64,000 bases of DNA from Alkalibaculum bacchi (lineage in GTDB: Bacteria; Bacillota; Clostridia; Eubacteriales; Alkalibacteraceae), in NCBI RefSeq assembly GCF_937875145.1, contig NZ_CALNCS010000021.1, positions 39,909 to 103,908 of the forward strand. The letters run 5' to 3'. A program made the position numbers and the translations under genes. Every line of letters starts with the position of its first letter. Position 1 is the stretch's first letter. Below the pieces are notes generated by a model. That model worked only from the letters and a program-made list of their open reading frames with translations. It was not told the DNA's origin and did no database searches. Shown here in pieces: positions 43,901-52,328 of this stretch.

Positions 43901-44493
43901 GTTTAGCGGATATTGGAATTAACGCAGATCACACAATCATAGAAGAAGGAATTAAAGGCGGAATCATCAAAGGTATGATGATATTTGGCGAAGATATACC
44001 AAATGTAGACGTAAGCAATTTAGAATTCTTAATGGTTCAAGATATGTACTTGACTGAAACTGCTAAAAAAGCAGATGTAGTACTTCCATCTGCAAGTTAT
44101 GCAGAATCAAAAGGTACATTCACTAATGCAGAAAGAAGAATTCAAACATTAAAAGTTGCGATTCCATCTTTAACTGGTGAAGAAAACTGGGTTGATTTAT
44201 GTGATCTAGCAGCAGCATTAGGAATTGAAATCAACTACAGCAACGTAGATGATATTACAGAAGAGTTAACAAGAAATGTTCCAGAGTACTATGGATTTAC
44301 TGCCTGTGCAGATGGAACGAGCTTCTGGCCAATTGGAGAAGGCCATGTTCTTTATACAAAGGGATATAACTTTGCATGTGGAAAAGCACAGCTACAAGTT
44401 GTAGAAGACGGAAAACTTCTTGACAAGGTAGAAAGCACTGATGCTCATGGAAAGATGTTTAAAGAAATATTAAAAGATAATGGAATAATTTAA
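40918..44493 (+). CDS. NuoG/GltD fusion subunit with an inactive-looking molybdopterin-like domain (possible Stn-type transhydrogenase)
   Basis: 1191 residues. Order: [2Fe-2S] ferredoxin (Cys36, 47, 50, 64); GltD-type N-terminal Fe-S region (DCKAPCVRACPG, then CPHPCEDACRR); FAD motif VIGGGPAGL near 198; NADPH motif VVGGGNTAMDA near 328; two 4Fe-4S near 615 and 658 (CILCGLCVRVC, CISCGQCVSVC); a molybdopterin-oxidoreductase-type Fe-S motif CAHCSVGCN near 695; then a NuoG-like domain to the end. The Cys/Sec that binds Mo or W in formate dehydrogenases is not found in the expected region (TSFNRVYGG), and no hydrogenase H-cluster motif exists. With the NuoE and NuoF subunits this fits an electron-bifurcating NADPH/NADH/ferredoxin transhydrogenase of the Sporomusa Stn kind. 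The alternative is a subunit of a formate dehydrogenase complex. Confidence 0.75.
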   Translation: MSLIRLNINGKEVTGIGGQTILQIAQENNIEIPTLCYDERVKIYGSCGLCVVEVEGIPKLLRSCATLASDGMVVNTNSDKIRLSRKTALDLLLSDHVGDCKAPCVRACPGQTDCQGYVGLIANGEHIEALKLIKEQLPLPGSIGRVCPHPCEDACRRQLVEDPISIAHLKRFVADQDMFNEEMFIPELEPETGKKVGVIGGGPAGLTAAYYLTQKGHDVTIYDQMPEMGGMLRYGIPQYRLPKDIIDEEVAVIEKMGVKLINNVKIGKDITFDYIKENNDAVFVGVGAWTSSAMRCKGEDTEGVIGGIDFLRKAMLNEDLVVGEKVAVVGGGNTAMDACRTAIRLGAKEVYVLYRRTKEEMPAEEIEIIEGEEEGVTFKFLVSPIEIISENGKAKQVRLQKMELGEPDQSGRRRPVPIEGAEEVLDVDLVIAAIGQGSNLAGLEAIETTSRGTIAADENSFQTSIPGVFAGGDVTNAGAGIAIQAIGDAKKAANVIDKYLAGEMVPYVKPYYVIRDDEITEEDFADRPKMPRSKIKHVSGEDRKGNFEEVNFGYTEEEAIADAKRCLECGCHDVFECKLFHYANEYDVEPARIAGEVHHREEDDNHPFIVRNSDKCILCGLCVRVCSEVMDNEALGLIDRGFDTVVKPAFGLPLKDTNCISCGQCVSVCPTGALQERLQLEKSVPVETNTTSTICAHCSVGCNINLETRGEMIYRAIPDKESKVDNGLLCAKGRFGFDTVQKDKRILSPMVRKEGNLVEVEWEEAIRFAAKKMQSLSMMYGSESVAVSVSDRSTNEEIYMVKKIAEEGLGTKNITSFNRVYGGIKDVLGYDASTNTFDELYSTETIVLLGSDIMEDHPILGVKIKEAVAKGAQLLVVNPFVSHADEWAKNKICVENNIDFLKQVAKELLERGSAPVNTAGIDELKASLNTVTVGKDAKEFVDIYTKAKKAIIVFDQNALTADSAKMIANIAVLAGHIGKARAGIIQLKPKNNSQGLADIGINADHTIIEEGIKGGIIKGMMIFGEDIPNVDVSNLEFLMVQDMYLTETAKKADVVLPSASYAESKGTFTNAERRIQTLKVAIPSLTGEENWVDLCDLAAALGIEINYSNVDDITEELTRNVPEYYGFTACADGTSFWPIGEGHVLYTKGYNFACGKAQLQVVEDGKLLDKVESTDAHGKMFKEILKDNGII

Positions 44494-45282
44494 TAAAAAA
44501 TCGTGCCTTCTCCACGGTGCCATAGGGACACTTTCTAAATCGTGGTGAAGTTGGGCGGTATGTATCGGCAGGCAGTGGATATTCACTGTCTGCCGATTAT
44601 CGTTTATGTCAGCACCTACTCAAAAATCAGATGAATGTATAGCAGTATAGCGAAAACCCTAAAAATACAATAGTTAACCTGCCTCTGAACCGAAAGGATG
44701 GGGGCTTTTTGTACAACCATTCTTTGTGAAAATGACTTTGACAGCACTTTTATCTATTCTATAATTGTTGAATGGAGGTAATATGGTGAAAAAGTTTGTG
44801 ATATTATTTGTGAGGCTTATAATGGTTTTCACCCTTGCGTTGACACAGGAATTTAGTGTGACAGAGCAGATCACAACTATTGTACTGAAAACGGTAAAGA
44901 GTACCGTCGTTTTTCCGTATTCAGCCCGTTTTTCTTAAACGGTTCCTATGGCACAGTAGACTTGGGGTATGTTTTTTAGTTTTATATGATTAAGGTTCTG
45001 TTTTTGTGGAATATATATAGTAGGGTTAGTAATGGTCAAACCTTAGAATCGTCTACGTCGATTCTAAGATTGCGACACTTGCTAAATGAAAGCAAACGCT
45101 TCAATTTACGTATCCATGTAATTTCACAGTCAAATCAGAAAGTTGTTTGTCTGCTGCATTACATAGATGCTACGAAAGCTTTATTTTTCGCTTGCTCGTT
45201 AGCAGGCGAAAAATAAAAATATCTATTTTAAAAGATTAATGATATACTGATAATCGGAATATACAGAAAAAGGAATGATATA
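44494..45282. other. 789-bp gap with hairpins and a possible broken secreted-protein gene
   Basis: A strong hairpin, CGGCAG...GCAGTG (44563 onward) with CACTGTCTGCCG to 44595, lies after the flavoprotein operon. A broken gene lies at 44783-44979. CTTAGAATCG (near 45041) faces CGATTCTAAG (near 45057-45066). TTCGCTTGCT (45187-45196) faces AGCAGGCGAA (45201-45210). A 76-codon frame at 44986 has no ribosome site and is not supported. Confidence 0.45.
44783..44979 (+). pseudogene. Possible frameshifted small secreted protein
   Basis: ATG 44783, after AATGGAGGTAAT, opens a frame with a hydrophobic signal-like start (VKKFVILFVRLIMVFTLAL). From about 44855 the protein-like sequence continues in another frame (CTENGKEYRRFFSVFSPFF) to a stop at 44979. 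The first frame itself ends at 44938. One frameshift would join them to a protein of about 65 residues. Family unknown. Confidence 0.3.
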
Positions 45283-46935
45283 ATGGAAATAAAAAAATTT
45301 GAAGACATACAGTGTAGCGACGAGATAAAAAGAGCAGTTGACGCAATGGGCTTTGAGGAGATGACTCCGATTCAACAATTGACTATGCCTTTGATTATGG
45401 CAGGCAAAGATGTTGTAGGACAAGCTCAAACAGGTACAGGTAAAACTGCGGCTTTTGGTATACCTCTTTTAGATATAGTAGACCCCAATAATAAAAGTAC
45501 GCAGGCTCTCATATTATGCCCCACTAGAGAGCTTGCATTACAGGTCTCAGAAGAAATTGCAAAGCTTGCAAAGTTTAAGCATGGTATTAAGATTGCACCA
45601 ATTTATGGAGGTCAATCTATTGATCGACAAATTAATGCCTTAAAAAGAGGCGTACAAATTGTCATTGGTACGCCAGGTAGGGTTATCGACCATATCAATA
45701 GAAGGACGTTAAAGTTAAAGGATTTGAAATTGTTCGTATTAGATGAGGCCGATGAAATGCTTAATATGGGTTTTAGAGAAGATATAGAGACAATTTTGGA
45801 AAGTGTAGATCACGAAAGACAAACTCTCCTTTTTTCTGCTACGATGCCTAAGGCAATATTAGAAATTATCAATAAGTATCAAAAAGATCCAGAGATTGTA
45901 AAAGTAGTGCACAAAGAGCTGACTACGCCAAATGTAGAGCAACTATATATAGAGGTAAAAGAACAGGATAAAATAGAAGTTCTTACAAGATTAATAGATG
46001 TTTACAATCCTAAATTATCAATTATCTTCTGTAATACAAAGAGAAAAGTAGATGATGTGACAGACCTTATTCAATCAAGAGGTTATAGCGCAGATAAAAT
46101 TCATGGAGATATGAAGCAACAGGTGAGAAGTAATGTAATCAGCAAGTTCAAAAGAGGAGATATCGAGATTTTAGTAGCTACGGATGTAGCGGCTAGAGGA
46201 TTAGATATTGATGATGTAGAAATTGTACTTAATTACGATATGCCAAGCCATGAAGAATACTATGTTCATAGGATTGGTAGAACAGGTAGGGCTGGTAAAA
46301 ATGGAACGGCCTTTACTTTTGTAACGTCAAGAGATTATTATTTGCTAAAGAATGTTATGAATTATACTAAGAAGAAAATCAATCGACATCCTATACCAAG
46401 TATAAGCGATATTGAGAACATCAAGACGCAAATATTTATTAATAAATTAAAAAAAGCCATCGGAGAAGGTGGATTATCCAAATACATTAATATTCTAGAT
46501 AAAATGATGGAGACAGAAGATTTCCAATCCATAGAAGTAGCGGCAGCAATGCTCAAAATGGAATTAGAACTGCCAGAAAAAGATATGATTGAGCCAGTTC
46601 AATTTAATAAAGGTAGTCGAAGAGATCAAGGATCTCAAAAAGGTGGTAGAAGAAGAAGAGGCGATGAACATATGGCGAGAATGTTTATCAATGTAGGAAG
46701 AAACAAAAAAATTCAACCAGGAGATGTAGTGAAGTCTATTGCCTCTGAGACAAGCATGAGTGGCAGCAATATAGGTCATATCGATATCTTTGAAAATTAT
46801 ACATTTGTAGACATACCGGAAGAATACGCTGACGAAGTACTAGAAATTATGAGAAAAGGAACGATAAAGGGCAATAAAGTAGTCATTGAGAGAGCTCAAG
46901 GCAAAAAGCCAAAAAGAAGAGTGCGTACAAAATAA
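45283..46935 (+). CDS. DEAD-box ATP-dependent RNA helicase with a C-terminal DbpA-like RNA-binding domain
   Basis: 550 residues. Helicase motifs: Q motif near 25-32, AQTGTGKT (48-55), PTRELA, TPGR, VLDEADEML, SATMP, IIFCNTKR, ATDVAARGLD and HRIGRTGRAG. A basic linker, RRDQGSQKGGRRRRGDEH, precedes an RRM-like DbpA-type domain (RMFINVGRNKKIQPGDVV to the end) that in relatives binds 23S rRNA. Likely roles are ribosome assembly and mRNA turnover, especially in the cold. AAAAGGAATGATATA is its ribosome site. Confidence 0.94.
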   Translation: MEIKKFEDIQCSDEIKRAVDAMGFEEMTPIQQLTMPLIMAGKDVVGQAQTGTGKTAAFGIPLLDIVDPNNKSTQALILCPTRELALQVSEEIAKLAKFKHGIKIAPIYGGQSIDRQINALKRGVQIVIGTPGRVIDHINRRTLKLKDLKLFVLDEADEMLNMGFREDIETILESVDHERQTLLFSATMPKAILEIINKYQKDPEIVKVVHKELTTPNVEQLYIEVKEQDKIEVLTRLIDVYNPKLSIIFCNTKRKVDDVTDLIQSRGYSADKIHGDMKQQVRSNVISKFKRGDIEILVATDVAARGLDIDDVEIVLNYDMPSHEEYYVHRIGRTGRAGKNGTAFTFVTSRDYYLLKNVMNYTKKKINRHPIPSISDIENIKTQIFINKLKKAIGEGGLSKYINILDKMMETEDFQSIEVAAAMLKMELELPEKDMIEPVQFNKGSRRDQGSQKGGRRRRGDEHMARMFINVGRNKKIQPGDVVKSIASETSMSGSNIGHIDIFENYTFVDIPEEYADEVLEIMRKGTIKGNKVVIERAQGKKPKRRVRTK

Positions 46936-46968
46936 AACTTTGTTTTGTACCATTGTCAATTTTTAATT

Positions 46969-47004
46969 AAAAGAAAGACTGTAGTGATCTACAGTCTTTC
47001 TTTT
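46969..47004. terminator. Bidirectional terminator between the helicase and fbp genes
   Basis: AAAAGAAAGACTGTAG (46969-46984) pairs perfectly with CTACAGTCTTTCTTTT (46989-47004) around TGAT. It overlaps the last codons of the minus-strand fbp. Confidence 0.93.
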
Positions 47005-48962
47005 AGACTTCCACTGCGGTAAGCACTGATTAACATCTCTAAATAATATATCCGCTTGCTCAAGCTCAAACCTACATCTGTATCTGCAACTTTTTTTCGA
47101 TCTAATACCTTTTCAATGACCCTAATAGTCGAACGGATGTCCTTTCCATCATTGACGGCTTTTTCAACAGATTCAAAGGGCTCATGGCTCGCAAGCTGCA
47201 ACCCATAAGAATTATAAATCAAAGTATACCCAGCAATACCCGTTGTCTTTTGATAAGCACGAGCAAAACCACCGTCTATGACTAAAAGCCTTCCATTAGC
47301 CTTTATAGGGCTTTCTCCATCCTTAGATTTTACAGGCACATGGCCATTAATAATATGTCCATGATCAGGATCTAAACCAAACTCCATTAAAACTTTTTTT
47401 GCAATTTTTTCATCATAGATTAAATTATAATAAGGAGTGTATACTTCTTTATGAGTGCTTTTATCTACGACAAGATACCGTTCAAAAGTAGCCATCTTAT
47501 TCTTGCCAAAGAGAGGGGAGTCTTTATGGCACCATAGATACCAAAAAATTTCCGGTCCTATATTACTTTGTCCGTCTCCAAAATAAGCTTCTCTTACGTA
47601 TTGATCTAATTTATCCAAGAATTCTCGGCTTTTGTAATATTTATTGTTGATTTTTACTTCTTTGAAACTACCTTCCTTATTCATGGGCAAAGAAGCGTGA
47701 AAGAGCAAATTGCCATTGTAATTTAAATAAATACTTCCTTTAGATAGCAAAAATCGTACATGTTTTTGCAATCGTTCAGACAGAGTAAAGGAAGAACGAA
47801 GTTTTTGTATTACTCGCTCTTCGTCTAAAGAAAGTTTCCACGATTCTTTAGGGTCTATAGTTGGAAAATTGCTATCACTTAGCTTGTACTGTGCTCCATT
47901 TATTTTGATGATACTAGCCTCATAATCAATTTTATCTAAGAGAAGTCTATCTTCTATTTCAAACTCAGGATGTGAAAGGATTAATTGATGCTCCAATTTA
48001 AACTGAATAATAGAAATGGCCTTGTGCATTTTTGATAATAACTGTATATCAGAATCTGTAAAAACTTCTGTGCTATTTACTTTAGGAATGAAGTTTTTGC
48101 ATGGATCGTCAGAATACATCTCTAATGCAAGAGTTGCCAGTGGCAATAAATTAATTCCATATCCGTCTTCTAAGATATCCATATTTGAGTAACGTAGGCA
48201 TATACGTATCACATTAGCAATACATGATAAATCCCCTGCGGCAGCTCCCATCCAGAGGATATCATGGTTTCCCCATTGTATATCTAAAGAGTGGTGCTCC
48301 ATTAAAGTGTCCATGATAATATGAGAACCAGAACCTCTATCGTAAATATCTCCAATAATATGTAGGTGATCAATGGTTAGTCTTTGTATGACAGAAGAAA
48401 TCTCTATAATAAATTCATCGGCTTGCTCTAAAGAGACAATAGCATTAATGATTTCATTATAGTAGTCTTTTTTATTGAAACGGTTTTCATTTTCGTGTAA
48501 TAATTCCTCCATGATATAGGCAAAAGAGGGCGGGAGTGCTTTTCTTACCTTTGAACGAGTGTATTTAGATGATGCATCTCTGCAAACCTGTACCAATCTG
48601 TAGATGGTAATTTTGTACCAGTCACCCAGGTTTTTCTCTAGAGATTTTACCTGTTGCAATTTTTCCTCAGGATAATATATCAGTGTAGCAAGTTCTTGTA
48701 TATCTGATTCAGATAAGGTTTTTCCAAGTACATCTGTTATTTTCCTTTTGACGACGCCCGAAGCATTTCGCATGACGTGATTAAAGGCTTCATGTTCACC
48801 ATGAATGTCTGTGAGAAAATGTTCTGTCCCTTTTGGTAAATTCATAATAGCTTTTAGATTAATAACCTCAGAAGCAGCTATTCCAATGCAGGGGAATTTT
48901 TGAGATAAGAGTTCTAAGTAATTTCTATTATCTTGGATTTGTTTACTAGTAAATCTGTTCAT
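46989..48962 (-). CDS. fbp: Fructose-1,6-bisphosphatase, class III
   Basis: Gluconeogenic phosphatase of the firmicute-specific class III, a calcineurin-like metallophosphatase. 657 residues is the usual length. Metal-binding motifs HFLTDIHGEHEAF, HIIGDIYDRGSGSH and QWGNHDILWMGA are evident, with HIINGHVPV and a final GGFARAYQ. ATG 48962 has TATGGAGGC upstream. Class I and II enzymes are not seen in this window. Confidence 0.96.
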   Translation of the reverse strand: MNRFTSKQIQDNRNYLELLSQKFPCIGIAASEVINLKAIMNLPKGTEHFLTDIHGEHEAFNHVMRNASGVVKRKITDVLGKTLSESDIQELATLIYYPEEKLQQVKSLEKNLGDWYKITIYRLVQVCRDASSKYTRSKVRKALPPSFAYIMEELLHENENRFNKKDYYNEIINAIVSLEQADEFIIEISSVIQRLTIDHLHIIGDIYDRGSGSHIIMDTLMEHHSLDIQWGNHDILWMGAAAGDLSCIANVIRICLRYSNMDILEDGYGINLLPLATLALEMYSDDPCKNFIPKVNSTEVFTDSDIQLLSKMHKAISIIQFKLEHQLILSHPEFEIEDRLLLDKIDYEASIIKINGAQYKLSDSNFPTIDPKESWKLSLDEERVIQKLRSSFTLSERLQKHVRFLLSKGSIYLNYNGNLLFHASLPMNKEGSFKEVKINNKYYKSREFLDKLDQYVREAYFGDGQSNIGPEIFWYLWCHKDSPLFGKNKMATFERYLVVDKSTHKEVYTPYYNLIYDEKIAKKVLMEFGLDPDHGHIINGHVPVKSKDGESPIKANGRLLVIDGGFARAYQKTTGIAGYTLIYNSYGLQLASHEPFESVEKAVNDGKDIRSTIRVIEKVLDRKKVADTDVGLSLSKRIYYLEMLISAYRSGSLKERL

Positions 48963-49137
48963 AGAAAGCCTCCATAACTAAGTTGATAATATTGTAGAGT
49001 AGCACATATTCTTTGAATATATTCGCTTTTACAAATAGTATATCATACTATAAAAGAATTAAAATAGATAATAAAAGTTAAATTTCAATTATGTGATATA
49101 CTAATTAGCGACTTTACTAAGAACTTACATATAGAAT

Positions 49138-49821
49138 TTAGAATAAAACAGGGTCTATTTGCCAATCAATTGGCGTTTCCCCCATATTTAATAGGAAATC
49201 GTTTGCCTTTGAGAAGGGTCTGCTTCCAAAAAAACCTTTATTGGCAGAAAAAGGGCTTGGGTGGGGGGATTTGATAATTTTATGATGAGGATTATTAATA
49301 TACATTTCTTTTGATTGAGCAAATTTTCCCCATAAGACAAAGACAACAGGATCTTTCTTTTGATTAATTATTTGTATGATCTGATCCGTAAAAATCTCCC
49401 ATCCTAGTTTTTGATGAGAAGCTGGTGAACCCGCTCTTACAGTAAGCACTGCATTTAACAAGAGGACTCCTTGGTCAGACCATTTCTTTAAATGACCGTG
49501 GTTTGGTATAGAACAGCCCAGATCATCGTGAAGTTCTTTATAAATATTCATAAGAGAAGGTGGTATGGATACATCAGGTTTTACTGAAAAGGATAGACCG
49601 TGAGCCTGTCCTGAGCCATGATATGGATCTTGTCCTAAGATAACCACTTTCACGTCTTTATAAGCAGTATAGTGAAGGGCGTTAAAGATATCATGCATAT
49701 TGGGATAAATTTTTTTGGTTTTATATTCATTTTTTAAGATATCATGTAATCGGACATAATACTCCTTTTCAAACTCACCTTCAAGAATCAGGCCCCAATC
49801 ATTTTGAAATTTAATAGTCAT
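49138..49821 (-). CDS. ung: Uracil-DNA glycosylase, family 1
   Basis: Removes uracil from DNA in base-excision repair. The 227-residue length is standard. Catalytic Asp65 is in [18 protein letters not shown], the uracil-binding [10 protein letters not shown] follows, and the DNA-intercalating stretch is [20 protein letters not shown], whose His is the second catalytic residue. The RBS is weak but present (AAGGAGC nine bases upstream of the ATG). Confidence 0.97.
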   Translation of the reverse strand: MTIKFQNDWGLILEGEFEKEYYVRLHDILKNEYKTKKIYPNMHDIFNALHYTAYKDVKVVILGQDPYHGSGQAHGLSFSVKPDVSIPPSLMNIYKELHDDLGCSIPNHGHLKKWSDQGVLLLNAVLTVRAGSPASHQKLGWEIFTDQIIQIINQKKDPVVFVLWGKFAQSKEMYINNPHHKIIKSPHPSPFSANKGFFGSRPFSKANDFLLNMGETPIDWQIDPVLF

Positions 49822-49969
49822 GTGAATGCTCCTTACTTTGTAATATATTTAAAGTATAGAATAGTTTATCCTAAAATTCAATGAAACATGTGTAAGTAAA
49901 AGGGTTGAAAGGGGAAAGCTAAATGCAAAATTTTTATGTTGGAAGATCTACATGGTTTATAGCGTTTTA

Positions 49970-50002
49970 CAAGGCTTTAACTATTGTTCTATAATTGTTT
50001 AC
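49970..50002 (+). repeat. 11-bp-period repeat locus (3 units)
   Basis: CAAGGCTTTAA, CTATTGTTCTA and TAATTGTTTAC follow each other in phase, upstream of the tRNA gene. Same family as the array at 56269. Confidence 0.5.
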
Positions 50003-50068
50003 TTTGCTTATAATCAAAGTAAAAAAATGTTTACAATCTTGTCCATAATAGTATATAATAAAAACAAT

Positions 50069-50144
50069 GATTTCGTAGCTCAGCTGGGAGAGCGCCACCC
50101 TGACACGGTGGAGGTCGCTGGTTCAAGTCCAGTCGGAATCACCA
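50069..50144 (+). tRNA. tRNA-Val (anticodon GAC)
   Basis: A full cloverleaf: acceptor GATTTCG with CGGAATC (one G-U), D arm AGCTC...GAGC, anticodon stem CCACC/GGTGG with loop CTGACAC (anticodon GAC), variable AGGTC, T arm GCTGG/CCAGT with TTCAAGT, and encoded CCA at 50142-50144. Confidence 0.96.
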
Positions 50145-50169
50145 ATTTATGAATATTATTTTTTATAGC

Positions 50170-50207
50170 CTTCTAGTGTGTGCAAAGTGCGTACTAGGAG
50201 TTTTTTT
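50170..50207 (+). terminator. tRNA terminator
   Basis: CTTCTAGTGTGTGC (50170-50183) faces GTGCGTACTAGGAG (50187-50200) with some G-U pairs and mismatches, followed by seven T. Confidence 0.7.
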
Positions 50208-50210
50208 GTA

Positions 50211-50224
50211 TAAGGTGGTCAGTT
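50211..50224 (+). repeat. 14-bp direct repeat flanking the ParM/ParR pair, left copy
   Basis: TAAGGTGGTCAGTT occurs exactly here and at 52214-52227, bracketing the two-gene cassette. Confidence 0.65.
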
Positions 50225-50399
50225 TGAGATACGTAGACGAGATTGCTACATGTCGTAATGTGTAGATAAATGTATATACATCCAGATAATATAGAGACAA
50301 TATAAAAATAGATAAACATATGTCAAATGTTTGTTGATTTTCAAATATGTATAGTATAAAATCAAAGTATATACAAAAGAGAAAGGATATGAAGTACAT

Positions 50400-51440
50400 A
50401 TGAATGAAGAAGTTTTGAAAAAACACCCTGAACTGAAAAAGGTAATAGACACTGTATTAGCTGTAGATGTAGGTAACTCATATGTGAAGACAAATGTAGG
50501 ACTTTCTATACCAAGTAGGATTTCCGAAGTAAATAGACATGGAAGTGTGACGGCAAAGACAAGTAATGTTATTTGGAATGGAAAATTATATACAGTAGGT
50601 AGTAAGAATGGTAAGGCTAATATTGAGCCTACAAAGTATTCATCAGATCATTACAAATTATGTTTACTTACTGCCATTGCTCTTAGCTTTAAAGGAAAAA
50701 AAGATATAAGCGTAAGACTTGCTTTAGGACTTCCTGCTGAATTTTATGATATTCATTTCCAACCTCTAAAAGATGAAATACTAAAAATGGAAAAACAACA
50801 AATCACAGTAAATAGTGTAGAGTACAATATTGAAATTTTAGATGTTCAGGTGTTTAAACAGGGTGGTACGTTAAGCTCCACTAGGGCAAAAAATTATAAG
50901 TTCCCTATGTTAATGGTTGACCTTGGTTCTGTGACATTAGATGTATCCTTTTGGCGATTTGTAAAAGATGAATTTGATAATAAAGTATTAAATATGACTG
51001 CTGCGAAGAGCTATGCTCAATATGGTTTTCAGCCAGTTATGGAAGATCTTTTAACAAGATTTAACTCTGCAGAAGGTTCAGATGGGAACTACGATATAAT
51101 AGATGCTATTGAGTTTTTAGAAGAAAATTATCTTCCTTTTAGCACAGAAGAAGAGTTAAAGAGTGTAAAGGATGAAATTCTTATGCCATATGTTTCGGAT
51201 TTTGTGAGTTCTATAAAAAGCATTTTCCAACTTTCTGCATGTGAAAGTATATTGTTAATGGGTGCTCCAGCTCACATACTGCTTCCATATGTACAAGCAG
51301 AGATGAATGTAAAACCAGAAGCTACCCCAATTGTTATAGAAAATGTAAAAGCACAACACGCAAACACAGTAATTTTTGCAGAAAGGTACAAGGAATTATT
51401 AACACTTGATTACTTGGAGAAAGTTAAAGGAGCTGAATAA
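50400..51440 (+). CDS. ParM/Alp-like actin-family ATPase
   Basis: A 346-residue actin-fold protein of the ParM/StbA group. Phosphate-1 motif VLAVDVGNSYVKT (20-32), the phosphate-2-like LMVDLGSVTLDVS (about 177-189) and the adenosine motif LLMGAPAHIL (about 285-294) are present. Such proteins form dynamic filaments that push plasmids apart. Followed after 2 bp by a ParR-like gene, it makes a type II partition pair on what seems to be a chromosome. The region upstream has an imperfect inverted repeat near 50320-50350 that might be a ParR site. It may be a relic of an integrated plasmid, or a filament used for another purpose. GAAAGGATATG lies before the ATG. Confidence 0.85.
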   Translation: MNEEVLKKHPELKKVIDTVLAVDVGNSYVKTNVGLSIPSRISEVNRHGSVTAKTSNVIWNGKLYTVGSKNGKANIEPTKYSSDHYKLCLLTAIALSFKGKKDISVRLALGLPAEFYDIHFQPLKDEILKMEKQQITVNSVEYNIEILDVQVFKQGGTLSSTRAKNYKFPMLMVDLGSVTLDVSFWRFVKDEFDNKVLNMTAAKSYAQYGFQPVMEDLLTRFNSAEGSDGNYDIIDAIEFLEENYLPFSTEEELKSVKDEILMPYVSDFVSSIKSIFQLSACESILLMGAPAHILLPYVQAEMNVKPEATPIVIENVKAQHANTVIFAERYKELLTLDYLEKVKGAE

Positions 51441-51442
51441 TA

Positions 51443-52189
51443 ATGGCAAATGTTCGAAAAACTATTACAGCAAGCCTTGGCTCACTAAATGATAAAGACT
51501 TATTTGATTTCTTAGAACAAATGGAAAGTAAAGGGGTCACAGTATCAAAACTAGTAAAAGATGCTTTAAGATATTATCAAGCTAATTATATATCTAATAA
51601 AAAGAAACAAAAGAATGATATAGACTATAATCGTATTGAGTCTATTGTAGAAAAAACCGTAAAAAAGGTCCTGGAAGAAATGGATATAGCAAGTTCATTG
51701 GCATCAAATATTTTAGAACAAACAGATACTATAGAGACCGTAAATCCTCAAGTGAAGAGCCCAAAACAAGGAGCTAAATTACCTAAGGGAAAGCGGATAA
51801 AAGGCATCAAGGAAGCCGTTGGGCTAGAAGAACAAGAGCCAATACAAATTGAAACAGTAAAATCAGTAGAAGAATCTCCTCTTACAACAATAGAAGCTGT
51901 TGAAGAAACAGAAATTCTAGAAGAAGGGCTACAAGTAGAACAGGAAGTTGAAAAAACAGAGTCTCAAATAGATGGAGAAGTTTCTATAGAAGTGTCTGCA
52001 GAAGTCATTACAACAGAAGAAGAAATAATAGAAGAAGAAATAATAGAAGACGAGCAAAAAGAAGAAATGATTGAAGAAGTAAAAGAAGAAGTAAAAGAAG
52101 AAGTAAAAGAAGAATCACTAGCAGAGAAGAAAGAGATAGACAACTCAGACTTAGAAGCTCTAGTGAGTGGTATGATCACTATAAGGTAA
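51443..52189 (+). CDS. ParR-like ribbon-helix-helix partner with an acidic C-terminal tail
   Basis: 248 residues. The N-terminal 50 residues (VRKTITASLGSLNDKDLFDF, then GVTVSKLVKDALRYY) form a ribbon-helix-helix DNA-binding domain as in ParR. Residues about 150-240 are very rich in Glu with short repeats: a 12-base unit GAAGTAAAAGAA occurs three times in tandem at about 52074-52111. The ParM-interaction part of ParR is usually C-terminal; here it would be the acidic tail, which is longer than usual. It starts 2 bp after the ParM-like stop. The repeat tract makes length variation between strains likely. Confidence 0.75.
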   Translation: MANVRKTITASLGSLNDKDLFDFLEQMESKGVTVSKLVKDALRYYQANYISNKKKQKNDIDYNRIESIVEKTVKKVLEEMDIASSLASNILEQTDTIETVNPQVKSPKQGAKLPKGKRIKGIKEAVGLEEQEPIQIETVKSVEESPLTTIEAVEETEILEEGLQVEQEVEKTESQIDGEVSIEVSAEVITTEEEIIEEEIIEDEQKEEMIEEVKEEVKEEVKEESLAEKKEIDNSDLEALVSGMITIR

Positions 52190-52210
52190 GGAGTACTCCT
52201 TACCTTTTTT
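52183..52210 (+). terminator. Terminator of the ParM/ParR operon
   Basis: A perfect 24-bp palindrome (AAGGTAAGGAGT and its complement, 52183-52206) followed by TTTTTT. It overlaps the ParR-like stop codon. Confidence 0.9.
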
Positions 52211-52213
52211 CTT

Positions 52214-52227
52214 TAAGGTGGTCAGTT
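52214..52227 (+). repeat. 14-bp direct repeat flanking the ParM/ParR pair, right copy
   Basis: Second exact copy of TAAGGTGGTCAGTT, just after the operon terminator. Confidence 0.65.
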
Positions 52228-52268
52228 GATAAAAACAAATTCGCCTAGGGGCGAGGGAAGTGTTTTTA

Positions 52269-52290
52269 CAATTATTTAACTATTGTTTAT
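52269..52290 (+). repeat. 11-bp-period repeat locus (2 units)
   Basis: CAATTATTTAA then CTATTGTTTAT, in phase with the family consensus seen at 56269. Confidence 0.4.
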
Positions 52291-52328
52291 TCATGTAGAA
52301 CTAAAAGGTTTCTTGTAATATATTGTGT

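Noticed and set aside
40918..44493. Formate dehydrogenase alpha subunit or iron-only hydrogenase
   Set aside because: The molybdopterin-like domain lacks a visible Cys/Sec ligand and no H-cluster motif is present; the FAD/NADPH domains fit a transhydrogenase better.
44986..45216. A 76-codon frame before the DEAD-box helicase gene
   Set aside because: No ribosome site, includes two inverted repeats, and the composition is not protein-like.
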